NCBI RefSeq assembly: GCF_002162355.1
Contig: NZ_CP021434.1
Location: 5,185,769 to 5,249,768 of the forward strand
Direction of reading: 5' to 3'
Length of the DNA stretch: 64,000 bases
Source: Tumebacillus avium
GTDB taxonomy: Bacteria > Bacillota > Bacilli > Tumebacillales > Tumebacillaceae
Part shown: in pieces, positions 47,159 through 56,257 of the stretch
Position numbering within the stretch: the stretch's first letter is position 1
How the letters are laid out: each line of letters starts with the position of its first letter
Made by a program: the position numbers and the translations under genes
The notes under the pieces: model-generated
What the model was told of the DNA's origin: nothing
The model's database searches: none
What the model saw: only the letters and a program-made list of their open reading frames with translations

Positions 47159-48379
47159 TTAGTCGTCTTTTTTGTCTTTGCCAGTTTGCTTCTCTTTGTT
47201 TTGGTTGCCGTGTCCGTAGTTTTGCTTTACGTCCCGGTCTTTGCCTTTTTGCCTGTCGTTCTCCTTGTCGTCGGAGGACTTGCTGCTCTGCGGCGACACT
47301 TTTTTGGTATCCTGTTCGCGCTCAGACGGCTTGTCTTTCTGGGAAGGACCTTGCTCGCTGCCCTTCTTGTCGTCCTTCCCGTTGTTTTGCTTGCCGTCCT
47401 CTTTCTTTTGCTGGCCGGGCGGCGTTTTCTTCTCTTGCTCGCGGTTGCCCGAATTGCCCGGCACCACGCCTTGCTCGACTTTGCCCTTGCCCTGCTGCTT
47501 TTCCGCTGCTTGCTTCTCGTTCATGTCGCGGTGCCAATCGTCCAATTCCTGGCCGCCCTTGAGTCCATGCAGCACATCCGCCAGTTCCTGGCCGCGTTTG
47601 TCGACGATCTTCGAGATCGACTCGTGCTTAAACTCGTCGATCTCAACTTCGATTCCGCTTTGCACAGCCGCCACATAAAGCGCATATTTGCCCGGCGACA
47701 AACCCGCGTCCTGCGCCGCATCCCGCACTTCGCGGGACACGACGATACCTTCAACCTCAACTTCCGCACCGGTATTCTGCGCCAAGGTCTCCACTTGGGC
47801 GACCAGATCGCTCTCCACCTGATTCAGGTCGAGGTCTGCCTTCTGCTCGTCGTCCGCTGCAGCCGGAGATGCAGTGATGATCACTTCCGTCTTCTCATCA
47901 AGGTATCCTTGCGTGCGTGCGATCTCGGCAAGTTTGCCCACCGCCGCTTCGACCGACAGCCCTGTAAGCGCCAGTCCTTTCAGCACCAATCCACCTTCAT
48001 CGTTCAACGGAACTGCTGTGACCACCTGTTTGTGATTGTCAATCGAAAGTTCGATACTCGGATTGATGTCAACCGTTACGTAGGCATACGCAACAGGCTC
48101 CGAAAAAAGTGAAGTGCTGGTCCAGACACTAACAGCAAGCAGCACAGACGCGGCAATCACGCCGGTCTTCTTCCAGGTCGTGTTCCAGGATTTCTTGTAC
48201 CAAGGGAGCGGCACTGCTTTCCCTGTGCCCGCAGTTTGCGTCAATACCTCATCCGGCACATCGATTTCCTGGCCCACAGTCATTCCGTCAGCCCAAGGCA
48301 CGTTCAAAAATCTGCGGTCTTTGGTCATGACGATGACCTTCCCGTTTGCTACTTGCATGACAATCCCTTTGTTCTGCAT
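47159..48379 (-). CDS. rsgI: RsgI-type anti-sigma factor
   Basis: The 406-residue protein has an N-terminal RsgI domain (residues 1-55, GIVMQVANGKVIVMTKDRRF) that would bind SigI in the cytosol. One membrane helix (about 70-90) and an extracellular domain (about 95-265, with YVTVDINPSIELSID) follow, then a Lys/Glu/Gln/Pro-rich tail of about 130 residues, probably disordered. Such tails or C-terminal modules sense wall or polysaccharide state. ATG 48379 has GGGGGG six bases upstream. It follows sigI by 41 bp. Confidence 0.9.
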   Translation of the reverse strand: MQNKGIVMQVANGKVIVMTKDRRFLNVPWADGMTVGQEIDVPDEVLTQTAGTGKAVPLPWYKKSWNTTWKKTGVIAASVLLAVSVWTSTSLFSEPVAYAYVTVDINPSIELSIDNHKQVVTAVPLNDEGGLVLKGLALTGLSVEAAVGKLAEIARTQGYLDEKTEVIITASPAAADDEQKADLDLNQVESDLVAQVETLAQNTGAEVEVEGIVVSREVRDAAQDAGLSPGKYALYVAAVQSGIEVEIDEFKHESISKIVDKRGQELADVLHGLKGGQELDDWHRDMNEKQAAEKQQGKGKVEQGVVPGNSGNREQEKKTPPGQQKKEDGKQNNGKDDKKGSEQGPSQKDKPSEREQDTKKVSPQSSKSSDDKENDRQKGKDRDVKQNYGHGNQNKEKQTGKDKKDD

Positions 48380-48420
48380 CAACGGCCCCCCTTTCCGTAA
48401 GAAAATCATTCCCACCACAG

Positions 48421-49164
48421 TTACATGATATAGTCTTGCAGCATTTCAAAATCCCCGATCAGGATTAAGGAGACGGCGATGATATATTTACGCTGGCGCT
48501 CAATCGTCTTCCGGCTTACTTTGACATGGTTCATCAAGGCTTTCAGCGGCAAGGAACGCTTCGTCATCAGGTAGTCGCAAAACTCCTGATTCGCAGCGAT
48601 CACCTTCGCCACCTCCATCGCGTTTTCACGCGCATCCTGATGTTTCGGCGACAGGTCGACCAACTCTTCCATCGAGATCTCAAACTGCATCAACAGCTCG
48701 GTAAAATGCTGAATCTCATCTCGCCTGGCGTCACCTTCCACCAGCTTTTGGTGCTCTTCAACAGACTTCTGCACCTCTACGTAGTTGATCACATTCTCCT
48801 CTTCATCTTCCACTTCAAAGTCGGAGAACGGAACGTCGCGCTGTTTGGCCTGTTTGGAGCGGAAATAGTCGATCAGTCTGCGCTTGATCACCGTGTCGGC
48901 AAAGCCGAGAAAACTGGTGCCGCGATCCAGATCATAGCGTTCGATCGCTTCGTTAAACGCTGCAAGCGCAATGCTAAACTCGTCGTCTTGCCCACGGCGA
49001 ATGTACCGTCCCGTTGCTTGGGAGGCGCTCTTCGCTACGAAAGGAATATACTCCCGAAGCAATTGATTGCGAGCCTCTTCATCCCCACTGCGTGCCTTCA
49101 TCAACAACTGATTGAGATCTGATGTCTCCTCCGATTTCTTGCGTCGGAACGGTAAGATTCCCAC
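48421..49164 (-). CDS. sigI: RNA polymerase sigma-I factor
   Basis: The 247-residue protein matches SigI. Region 2 has QATGRYIRRGQDDEFSIALA and LGFADTVIKRRLIDYFRS; the C-terminal SigI-specific domain ends with a helix-turn-helix (LKALMNHVKVSRKTIERQRK). SigI controls heat or wall and polysaccharide-related genes. The start is GTG, either 49164 (GAGGTGG five bases upstream) or 49173. It is cotranscribed with its anti-sigma rsgI, and a matching candidate promoter lies upstream. Confidence 0.9.
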   Translation of the reverse strand: MGILPFRRKKSEETSDLNQLLMKARSGDEEARNQLLREYIPFVAKSASQATGRYIRRGQDDEFSIALAAFNEAIERYDLDRGTSFLGFADTVIKRRLIDYFRSKQAKQRDVPFSDFEVEDEEENVINYVEVQKSVEEHQKLVEGDARRDEIQHFTELLMQFEISMEELVDLSPKHQDARENAMEVAKVIAANQEFCDYLMTKRSLPLKALMNHVKVSRKTIERQRKYIIAVSLILIGDFEMLQDYIM

Positions 49165-49186
49165 CCATTCCACCTCGCTTGCTATA

Positions 49187-49216
49187 GGATTCGTACACCC
49201 GGTTAGCGTTTTGGGG
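49187..49216 (-). promoter_or_regulatory. Candidate SigI-type promoter of sigI-rsgI
   Basis: On the minus strand CCCCAAAA (49216-49209) and CGAATCC (49193-49187) are 15 bases apart. C-rich -35 and CGAA -10 boxes are what is known of SigI promoters, so autoregulation is plausible. Confidence 0.4.
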
Positions 49217-49253
49217 CATCAAACGAGATTCGGGCAAAATTTTTGTCGGAATG

Positions 49254-50249
49254 TCACTCCGGCGGGGTCAAACCAAAGTGGTGATACCCGTGCGGCGTGA
49301 CAATTCTCCCTCTCGGTGTACGTTGGATAAACCCGATCTGAAGCAGATAGGGCTCGTAAACGTCTTCAATCGTATCCGGTTCTTCGCCGATCGTCGCAGA
49401 GATCGTGTCCAGCCCGACCGGGCCGCCGCCGAATTTCTCGATGATCGTCAAGAGCAGTTTGTGGTCAACTTCATCCAGACCCTTTTGGTCGACTTGGATC
49501 AGCTTCAGCGCGTGGTCGGCAAGCTCGGCCGTGATCACACCGTCGCCCTGCACCATCGCGAAGTCGCGCACCCGCTTGAGCAGCCGGTTGGCGATACGCG
49601 GTGTGCCCCGCGACCGTGTGGCCATCTCCCGGGCGCCGTCAGGAACGATCGGCACGCCGAGGATCTCAGCGGTGCGGACGATGATCTTCTGCAGATCTTC
49701 ATTGTCGTAATACTCCAGATGGCAGACCACGCCAAACCGGTCGCGCAGCGGCAGGGACAGCATCCCGGCCCGCGTCGTCGCGCCGACGAGGGTAAACGGC
49801 GGCAGGTCGAGCCGCACAGAACGCGCAGCCGGCCCTTTGCCGATGATGATGTCGAGCGCAAAATCCTCCATCGCCGGATACAGCACTTCTTCCACGCTTT
49901 TGTTCAGGCGATGAATCTCGTCGATAAACAAAACATCGCCTTCTTGCAAATTGGTCAAAAGCGCCGCCAGATCACCCGGGCGTTCGATCGCCGGGCCGGA
50001 CGTGACGCGCACATTTACGCCAAGCTCATTGGCGATGATATTGGAAAGCGTCGTCTTGCCAAGGCCGGGGGGACCGTACAGCAGGACATGATCGAGCGCT
50101 TCCCGGCGCATCTTCGCCGCTTCGATATATACTTTCATGTTTTCGCGCACCTTGCGCTGCCCGATCATTTCGTGCAGATAGCGGGGGCGCAGCGTCTCTT
50201 GATCGCTGTCTTCCTGCAAGGGTTGAGATGTAACGAACCGATCTTCCAC
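49254..50249 (-). CDS. ruvB: Holliday-junction branch-migration ATPase RuvB
   Basis: The 331-residue AAA+ protein has Walker A (GPPGLGKTTLSN, residues about 59-70), Walker B (FIDEIHRL), sensor 1 (LVGATTRAG) and a winged-helix C-terminal domain (ENRL..IGFIQRTPRGR type). It drives branch migration with RuvA. It follows ruvA by 13 bp. Confidence 0.97.
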   Translation of the reverse strand: MEDRFVTSQPLQEDSDQETLRPRYLHEMIGQRKVRENMKVYIEAAKMRREALDHVLLYGPPGLGKTTLSNIIANELGVNVRVTSGPAIERPGDLAALLTNLQEGDVLFIDEIHRLNKSVEEVLYPAMEDFALDIIIGKGPAARSVRLDLPPFTLVGATTRAGMLSLPLRDRFGVVCHLEYYDNEDLQKIIVRTAEILGVPIVPDGAREMATRSRGTPRIANRLLKRVRDFAMVQGDGVITAELADHALKLIQVDQKGLDEVDHKLLLTIIEKFGGGPVGLDTISATIGEEPDTIEDVYEPYLLQIGFIQRTPRGRIVTPHGYHHFGLTPPE

Positions 50250-50262
50250 GAAATACCTCTCC

Positions 50263-50889
50263 TTATTGGCGCATCATTTGCTTCAGAGCGAGCTTAATCA
50301 GGCTTTCGAGTGGAACACCTTCAGTTATCTCTTCCGCAAGGCTTCGGACAACCTCATGCGCTTCTTTTTCAGTATAGCCGAGACTGGTCAACGCTTCATG
50401 CAACTCGGCTCCTAGTCCTTTAGATACAGGAACGGCCTTGGCCGCCCCTTTGCCTGCCGACAGCGGCGGCACGGGCAGCAGGGTGGCCAGATCGTCCAGC
50501 TTCTCCTTGAGATCAAGGATCAGGCGCTGAGCGGTCTTTTTGCCGATGCCCGGCAGCTTGGTCAGGAAGTTGACATCTTCGGAGCGGACGGCGAACACAA
50601 ACTGGTCCGGCGTGCCTGCGCCAAGGATCGAAAGTGCTACTTTTGGCCCAATGCCGTTCACGTTGATCAGTCTGTTGAACAGCTCTTTCTCTTCTTTCGT
50701 GATGAACCCGTATAAAAGATGGGCGTCCTCCCGAACATGGTGGTGAGTGAACAGACGCAGATTCTCGCCTTCTTTCACTTGAAACGAGGTGGTGCCGGTC
50801 ACAAATACGCGGTAACCGACACCGTTTACGTTGATCACCACATGGTCGAGCTCCGCATAAGCGACAACGCCTTCAACAAATGCTATCAC
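50263..50889 (-). CDS. ruvA: Holliday-junction DNA-binding protein RuvA
   Basis: The 208-residue protein has an N-terminal OB fold (residues 1-62), two helix-hairpin-helix motifs (LINVNGIGPKVALSIL and KLPGIGKKTAQRLI) and a C-terminal RuvB-contact domain (TSLGYTEKEAHEVV). Its ATG overlaps the ruvC stop as ATGA, implying coupled translation. Confidence 0.97.
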   Translation of the reverse strand: MIAFVEGVVAYAELDHVVINVNGVGYRVFVTGTTSFQVKEGENLRLFTHHHVREDAHLLYGFITKEEKELFNRLINVNGIGPKVALSILGAGTPDQFVFAVRSEDVNFLTKLPGIGKKTAQRLILDLKEKLDDLATLLPVPPLSAGKGAAKAVPVSKGLGAELHEALTSLGYTEKEAHEVVRSLAEEITEGVPLESLIKLALKQMMRQ

Positions 50890-51389
50890 TGCTTCAACTT
50901 CCTTTCCGCAAGGCTTTGCAGCGGAGCGGTGTGCGCGTGGGTGATCGCAATCGCCAAGCCGTCTGCCGCATCGTCAGGCTTGGGGATCTTGGAGAGCCCA
51001 AGCAGCATGCGCACCATCTCCTGAATCTGTTTCTTTTCGGCTTTTCCGTAGCCGACGACCGATTGCTTGACTTGCATCGGTGTATATTCTGCGACTGCGA
51101 GACCGGCCTCGCGGGCTGCGAGCAGCACCACGCCGCGCGCTTGGGCCACATCGAGCGCAGTCGTTACGCTCTTGGCGAAGAAAATCTGTTCCACCGCCAT
51201 CGCATCAGGCTGATGCCTCTTGATGATCTCACGAATGGCGCCGTATATCTCGACCAGCCGATCGGGAATCGGCGTGTTGGGCTTCGTCTCCACACACCCG
51301 TACTCCACAGGTTTCAATCGGTTGCCGATCAAATCGACCACGCCGTATCCGGTTCGACCGTATCCGGGGTCGATTCCAAGTATCCGCAT
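50886..51389 (-). CDS. ruvC: Holliday-junction endonuclease RuvC
   Basis: The 167-residue nuclease has the catalytic Asp in LGIDPGYGRTGYG (residue 7), Glu in AVEQIFFAKS (about 67), and C-terminal acidic residues in KPDDAADGLAIAITH. It resolves Holliday junctions with RuvAB. An AGGAGGAAT site lies before the ATG. It heads the ruvC-ruvA-ruvB run. Confidence 0.96.
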   Translation of the reverse strand: MRILGIDPGYGRTGYGVVDLIGNRLKPVEYGCVETKPNTPIPDRLVEIYGAIREIIKRHQPDAMAVEQIFFAKSVTTALDVAQARGVVLLAAREAGLAVAEYTPMQVKQSVVGYGKAEKKQIQEMVRMLLGLSKIPKPDDAADGLAIAITHAHTAPLQSLAERKLKQ

Positions 51390-51670
51390 GCTGGCAATTC
51401 CTCCTTAGACGTTCGGTAGGAATGTATTCGATGCCGAACATACATTTCCTTTTTAACATAGATCCCGTGAGAAAGCCATGGCAGGATCAGGTATACATAA
51501 CATTGCCCTCCCTTAAACTCCACCTGTCATAAATCGTTCACTTTCGACGTAATATGAGGATGTAGATGCAGCCACGTATGCGATCCCCCAAAAATGTTAC
51601 TTTGCTGTATATATGTAGAGACAGCTTTTCCTAGAATTTCCCGAAAAAACTTCTAAAATATCTGAAACCT

Positions 51671-51699
51671 TTTACATGTCCACTTCGTCTATTTATATA
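51671..51699 (+). promoter_or_regulatory. Promoter of the small membrane peptide
   Basis: TTTACA (51671-51676) and TATATA (51694-51699), 17-base spacer. The rest of 51390-51670 shows no gene. Confidence 0.5.
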
Positions 51700-51733
51700 A
51701 CGAACTCGACTATGTGAAAGGGGCGATGGTGTC

Positions 51734-51865
51734 TTGGTTTCCGGAGTGATCGCGCTTGTTCTGTTGGTAGGTACATTAGGGTTTGGACTGACGATGATCG
51801 CGTCGGTAGAAGACGCGAATGCTGGAGACGAAACAGACCAGGGCACCAACGTCAACGTACAATAA
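51734..51865 (+). CDS. Small single-pass membrane peptide (43 aa)
   Basis: TTG at 51734 follows AAAGGGG by about ten bases. The product begins MVSGVIALVLLVGTLGFGLT, a membrane segment, and ends in an acidic, polar tail with DANAGDETDQ. It has a promoter and a strong terminator, so it is probably real. No family recognised. An ATG-started alternative frame stops after seven codons. Confidence 0.5.
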   Translation: MVSGVIALVLLVGTLGFGLTMIASVEDANAGDETDQGTNVNVQ

Positions 51866-51873
51866 AATATCAG

Positions 51874-51912
51874 CAAAAAGGCACAGTCCCGCTAGGGGCT
51901 GTGCCTTTTACT
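51874..51912. terminator. Terminator between the small peptide and the CotS-like gene
   Basis: AAAGGCACAG pairs with CTGTGCCTTT, inner CCC/GGG; A and T runs suit both directions. Confidence 0.85.
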
Positions 51913-52849
51913 TTTTCAGCTCCGCATAGCGCTTCTCCTCTTGGAGCGCCGCCCATTCGAGGCGCGGCAGCAGCGCTTTTTTGTTGCCCGTTTTGCCAAA
52001 ATCATACCACTCGCGAATCACCAGCGACGGATAGGACATCAAGGCGTCGAGCACGCGCCGGTTGTCTTCGCAGAGCGGATACGTGCGGTCATACGCCTCC
52101 ACCATCTCCTGAAACAGCCCCGGCGCGTGCCCGTTCAGATAAAGGGCATGATTCAGCAGTTGGTACAGGTCGTGCGCCCGCACATCGAGTCCGGCGAGAT
52201 CAAAGTCGATCAAGGCGGCCGTCCCGCCCTGCCAGATGAAGTTGTGCGGCGCCGGGTCGCGGTGGCACAACGCCCCGCGCCGCGTATCGCGCTCCAAGGC
52301 CCGCATGAAGCCCGGCCCCTGCAAGTCGCGCACCGCCTGCCGCGCCCGCTGTGCAAACGGCCGCCACAGATCGCGCAAGGCGGACGTGCGCAGGCTCGCA
52401 TCTTGCGCGCGGTCGAACCGATGGCGGTATTTTTCCCACAAGGGCGGCACGCGCAGATAAAACGACTTTTCCACCTGCCGGGCGGTCGGCACGCGGTGCA
52501 AGCTGGCCAGCGCCGCTGCAGCCGCTTGACGCTCCTTGGGATCATGCATCGACAAATGCCGGCCTGTCAGCCACGGCTGCATCGTCCAGAGCACGCCGCG
52601 GTCGCTGAGATACGCGGCGTTGTCTTTTGTTTTCAGGTAGGGGGCGATCTCCACGCCGCTTCGCACCACCACATCGAGCGCAGTGCCAAGCGCATCGAGC
52701 CGCTTTTTCATGCCTTCGCCTTCATAGCGTTTGAGTATCATCGCGCCGCCGCTGCTCTGCAGACCGGTCACGGTGCGCAGCTTGACCGCGTGGGAAAACG
52801 TGAGCCCGTATGCCTGCTCCAGTTTGGCGAGCAGACCGTCTGTCAGCAC
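51908..52849 (-). CDS. CotS-like spore-coat kinase homologue
   Basis: The 313-residue protein has the aminoglycoside-phosphotransferase fold. The catalytic loop GALCHRDPAPHNFIWQGG has the HxDxxxxN pattern (residues about 197-214), and the metal-binding DFD lies in ALIDFDLAG. This is the CotS/YutH group found on spore coats, though some members phosphorylate small molecules. It follows the SafA-like gene by 66 bp on the same strand, supporting a spore role. Confidence 0.82.
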   Translation of the reverse strand: MLTDGLLAKLEQAYGLTFSHAVKLRTVTGLQSSGGAMILKRYEGEGMKKRLDALGTALDVVVRSGVEIAPYLKTKDNAAYLSDRGVLWTMQPWLTGRHLSMHDPKERQAAAAALASLHRVPTARQVEKSFYLRVPPLWEKYRHRFDRAQDASLRTSALRDLWRPFAQRARQAVRDLQGPGFMRALERDTRRGALCHRDPAPHNFIWQGGTAALIDFDLAGLDVRAHDLYQLLNHALYLNGHAPGLFQEMVEAYDRTYPLCEDNRRVLDALMSYPSLVIREWYDFGKTGNKKALLPRLEWAALQEEKRYAELKK

Positions 52850-52875
52850 AGTCCCATGCCGGCTCCCCCCTCTCC

Positions 52876-52910
52876 ATAAAAAAGGGAAGCCGGACGGGCT
52901 CCCCTTCCCC
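52876..52910 (-). terminator. Terminator of the SafA-like gene
   Basis: GGGGAGCC and GGCTTCCC pair; the minus strand continues TTTTTTATG. Confidence 0.7.
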
Positions 52911-52915
52911 TGCGC

Positions 52916-54028
52916 TTAGTCTTCTTCGCGATAGAACGTCTTGGGCATCATGCCGCCCACATTGCCCATGCCTTGCCCGTGCATCATCTGCATGTGATGA
53001 TGGTGCATCATCAGCTCGTGGTGCACGTTGCCGTACATCATGCCTTGCTGGCCGTGATGGTGATGGCTGCCGCATTTGCAGGCTTTTTTCATCTTCTTGT
53101 GGCCGCACTTGTGCTTTTTCTTGCCGCACTTATGCTTTTTCTTCTTATGAGATACCGGAATGTACATCATCATCATCGGGTGATGCTGCACCGGCTGCTG
53201 GACCGGCTGCTGCATTTGCGGCATCATTTGCACTTGCTGAACTTGCACCGTCTCTTCATGCGGTGCATAGTTCATGTGCGGTGCGTATTGGATGTTCATT
53301 TCGATCGGGGATACCATTTGCGGTTGCGGCTGAGCCATCGGGGGCTGCATGATCGGTTGTTCCACAGGCGCCATCTCCTTTGGTAAAGTCATCTCTTCTT
53401 TGGGCAGCAGGAGCTGTTCGACCATCGGCGCGGTCAGTTGCTCCTTGGTCATCGGCTGCTCCATCATGGGTTGCTCCATGATCGGCTGCTGGGCGATCGG
53501 AGCGGTCAACTGCTCCTTGCTCATCGGAGCGGTCAACTGCTCTTTGCTCATCGGAGCGGGATTGTTTTTCGGCTTGAGACCGGCAGACGGGATATTGAGA
53601 ACTTGACCGGGGTAGATCGATTCCGCGTTCGGCACTTGCGGGTTCGCAGCTTTTAATTGGTCAAGGGTGACACCTACTTGCTTGGCAATCTTAAACATGC
53701 TGTCGCCTTGTTTGACGACGTATTTCCACAGGCCATCCCATTTCGGAACGGACGGGTAGGAAGGCACCTGTGATGGCGGCGCCATCTCAGTGCCCGGCCC
53801 TTCGACCTCTTCTTGCACAGGCCCCATGCCGGGCGGAACCACGTCAGTGCCAGGCCCTTCATACTCCGGCACGCCGGGCATCATCGGGACGTTGACCTGC
53901 TGGCCTACCTCCAGCACATCAGGATTGGCAAGCTGCGGATTCGCAGCGATCATCGCGTCGAGGGTGATGCCATGCATCTTGGCAATTTTCCAGAGGGAGT
54001 CTCCCTTTTGGACGGTGTGCAGCTTCAA
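52916..54028 (-). CDS. SafA-like LysM spore-coat assembly protein
   Basis: The 370-residue protein has two LysM domains: residues 1-47 (LHTVQKGDSLWKIAKMHGIT) and about 85-137 (KYVVKQGDSMFKIAKQVGVT). A Pro/Gln/Met-rich linker has repeats of MSKEQLTAP and MEQPM. The C-terminus is rich in His, Lys and Cys (HKKKKHKCGKKKHKCG, then HHHH and HHHHMQMMHGQG). SafA binds cortex through LysM and organises the inner coat. There is no signal peptide, as expected for a mother-cell protein. The His/Cys tail may bind metal; that is inference. Confidence 0.85.
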   Translation of the reverse strand: MKLHTVQKGDSLWKIAKMHGITLDAMIAANPQLANPDVLEVGQQVNVPMMPGVPEYEGPGTDVVPPGMGPVQEEVEGPGTEMAPPSQVPSYPSVPKWDGLWKYVVKQGDSMFKIAKQVGVTLDQLKAANPQVPNAESIYPGQVLNIPSAGLKPKNNPAPMSKEQLTAPMSKEQLTAPIAQQPIMEQPMMEQPMTKEQLTAPMVEQLLLPKEEMTLPKEMAPVEQPIMQPPMAQPQPQMVSPIEMNIQYAPHMNYAPHEETVQVQQVQMMPQMQQPVQQPVQHHPMMMMYIPVSHKKKKHKCGKKKHKCGHKKMKKACKCGSHHHHGQQGMMYGNVHHELMMHHHHMQMMHGQGMGNVGGMMPKTFYREED

Positions 54029-54124
54029 ACCGGTCGACCTCCTTAGTCATATGTCACTGGCAGTATATGCGCCCGCCTGCCATGTGTCCTTGGGATTGGA
54101 AAATTGGGCGGGGCCAACCTGCGC

Positions 54125-54155
54125 ATAAAAAAGGCGCCCCGCTCCGGGACGCCTG
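54125..54155 (-). terminator. Terminator of the Crp/Fnr gene
   Basis: AGGCG-CCCG pairs with CGGG-CGCCT; minus strand TTTTTTATG. Confidence 0.75.
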
Positions 54156-54156
54156 C

Positions 54157-54837
54157 TTACGAGTCTTTTAAAAAGTCTTGCAATCGCTGTGCATCAAACA
54201 CGGTGATCTCGCCGCGCACCACGTCAAGAATGTCCGCTTTTTTCAGCTGGCTCATCATCCGGTTGACCCCTTCCCGCGTCGAGCCGATCATCTTGGCCAG
54301 TTCCTGATGGGACAAGTTGATATCAAGCACGATCCCCTCCGGCGTCACCCGCCCGTATTCGTCGCTCAACCGCTGCAGCGTAGAAATCAGCGCGCCCCAT
54401 TTATCCTGCAAAGCGAGATCGCGCATCTGCGCCTGGGTCTGCAAGAGGCGAGCGCCCAGCAGCCGGATGATCGCGACCGCCAAGTCCGGATTTTGCCGAA
54501 CCAGCCCTTCCAGCTCGGCATTGGGGATCATCCAGACTTCCGAATCCTCCATCGCTTTGGCCGTCGCCGGATAGGGCTGGTCCAAAAACAGCATCGCCGC
54601 CCCGATCGGCTCCCCGTCCTGTCTGATGTAGACGATCATCTCTTTGCCGTCCGCCGTCGACTTGGTCAGCCGCACCTTGCCGGAGCGCACAACGTACATC
54701 GCCGAAAACGGGTCCCCTTCCCAAAAGATCGTCTCGCCGCGCGGCACCATTTTCAGGCGCGTCACGCTGTAGATCATTTGTAAAAACTCTTCCGACAGAT
54801 CGCGGAACAAACTCACTCCGCGCAATTCTTTCCACAT
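54157..54837 (-). CDS. Crp/Fnr-family regulator
   Basis: The 226-residue protein has an N-terminal cyclic-nucleotide-binding-like barrel (residues about 12-125, GETIFWEGDPFSAMYVVRSG). A C-terminal winged helix follows, with LSHQELAKMIGSTREGVNRM. No cysteine cluster for an FeS centre is seen, so it is not a classic Fnr; cAMP or another ligand cannot be told. It is divergent from two MFS genes across 103 bp and may control them. Confidence 0.88.
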   Translation of the reverse strand: MWKELRGVSLFRDLSEEFLQMIYSVTRLKMVPRGETIFWEGDPFSAMYVVRSGKVRLTKSTADGKEMIVYIRQDGEPIGAAMLFLDQPYPATAKAMEDSEVWMIPNAELEGLVRQNPDLAVAIIRLLGARLLQTQAQMRDLALQDKWGALISTLQRLSDEYGRVTPEGIVLDINLSHQELAKMIGSTREGVNRMMSQLKKADILDVVRGEITVFDAQRLQDFLKDS

Positions 54838-54940
54838 CCCAAGACCCCCGCAACATTCTAAAAATAGGGACTGTTCTTCCCTGTAGCGTTTCGAGTATAC
54901 TTAAAAGATAAATTCAGCTGATTTATCGAGGTGACCCATT

Positions 54941-56185
54941 ATGAACTGGATTCAAAATATCTATCGCCGCTATGATGCAGCGATCTGGATTCGCGCCTTC
55001 GGGACCGCGCTGACCATGATGTCCTCTTTTATGATCCGACCATTTCTGGCCTTGTATCTGTATGACAAGTTGGAAGGCGATCTGCTGATCACCACGTTAA
55101 TCGTGGCGCTCCAGCCGGGGTCTTCGATCATCGCTTCGCTGTATGCGGGCGGCCTGTCTGACCGCTTCGGACGCAAACCCTTAATGCTCGCGTCGCTGTT
55201 GATCTCCGTGTTTTCGCTGGTCGGATTTGCGTTGGTCGAATCACTGCTCCTCTTTGCCGTCCTTTCGATCATCAACGGAATCGGCAATTCGCTGTACGGT
55301 CCGGCTGCCAATGCGCAAATCGCCGACATGGTGCCGGAGGAAAAACGCGCCGAAGTGTTTGCGCTGATGCACACCTTCTTGAATGTAGGCGTTGCGATCG
55401 GTCCGGCGCTTGGCGTCATGATGTACAACATGAATCCGAGCTATGTCTTTTTGTTCTCCGCGGCGCTCGCGATGATCTTCGCTCTTTTGATTTTGACGAA
55501 AATCCCGGAAACCCTGCCGGAAGAAGTGCGGGAAAAAATGCGCAACAAGAGCGGTACCGCCAAACAGCCGCGTCCGAAGCTGCGTTTTCGCGAACACAAG
55601 ATGCTGTGGTGGCTGACGCTGGGCATCCTGCCATTCACCTTTATGTATTCACAGGCGGAGATCATTTTGCCCCAGCATCTGAAAACGAACTTTACCAATT
55701 ATATAGAAACGTTTGCGCTGTTGATGACCTTCAACGGTATTCTCGTCATGTGCTTCCAGATCCTCACCGCTCGTTTTGCAGAGAAATATCCGATGCAGCG
55801 CGTCATGCTGTACGGGCTTATGCTCTGCTCAGTCACGGCGCTGGGCTACGGCTGGGCGGGGACGCTTGCGCTGCTCTTGCTATCCGAGATGATCTTCACA
55901 TTCGGTGAGATGCTGTTCATGCCGCAAGCGCAGAAAGCGATCTCCACGCTCGCCCCGGTCGAGTTTCGCGCCCGCTATTTCTCCATCTACGGGCTGAACT
56001 GGAGCCTGACCCGCACGTTTGGACCGTTTCTTGGCGCCATAGGCTTTGGCCACTTGGGCGGGTCGTATTGGTTTACGGTGATCGCCGTGCTGTTGATGGC
56101 GTCTGCCGTGTTTATGCACCGTTTGATCTCTCGTTCTGTGCTGGCTCCACAACAAAAACCGGATGCCCTTAAACTGAATATTTAA
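54941..56185 (+). CDS. MFS transporter, first of a tandem pair
   Basis: The 414-residue protein has 12 helices and motif A in GGLSDRFGRKPLMLAS (residues about 68-83). It opens MNWIQNIYRRYDAAIWIRAF, matched by the next gene. The signature VPEEKRAEVFALMHTFLNVG recurs in both. It is a probable drug or metabolite exporter of the MDR type; substrate unknown. It starts behind a weak GAGGTGA. Confidence 0.85.
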   Translation: MNWIQNIYRRYDAAIWIRAFGTALTMMSSFMIRPFLALYLYDKLEGDLLITTLIVALQPGSSIIASLYAGGLSDRFGRKPLMLASLLISVFSLVGFALVESLLLFAVLSIINGIGNSLYGPAANAQIADMVPEEKRAEVFALMHTFLNVGVAIGPALGVMMYNMNPSYVFLFSAALAMIFALLILTKIPETLPEEVREKMRNKSGTAKQPRPKLRFREHKMLWWLTLGILPFTFMYSQAEIILPQHLKTNFTNYIETFALLMTFNGILVMCFQILTARFAEKYPMQRVMLYGLMLCSVTALGYGWAGTLALLLLSEMIFTFGEMLFMPQAQKAISTLAPVEFRARYFSIYGLNWSLTRTFGPFLGAIGFGHLGGSYWFTVIAVLLMASAVFMHRLISRSVLAPQQKPDALKLNI

Positions 56186-56257
56186 TCTTTCCCAAATGCT
56201 CTATCCAATTCAACTCGTCTTCTTGTATACTACTCAGAATACACGGGGGTGAGGGGA

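Noticed and set aside
47186..48112. Long plus-strand frame opposite rsgI
   Set aside because: It is the antisense of a strongly supported gene and encodes Leu/Arg-rich sequence caused by the Lys/Glu/Gln codons on the other strand.
51588..51620. C-rich CCCCCAAAAA stretch as a SigI promoter before the small membrane peptide
   Set aside because: No CGAA box at the right distance; the sigma-A-like pair at 51671-51699 fits better.
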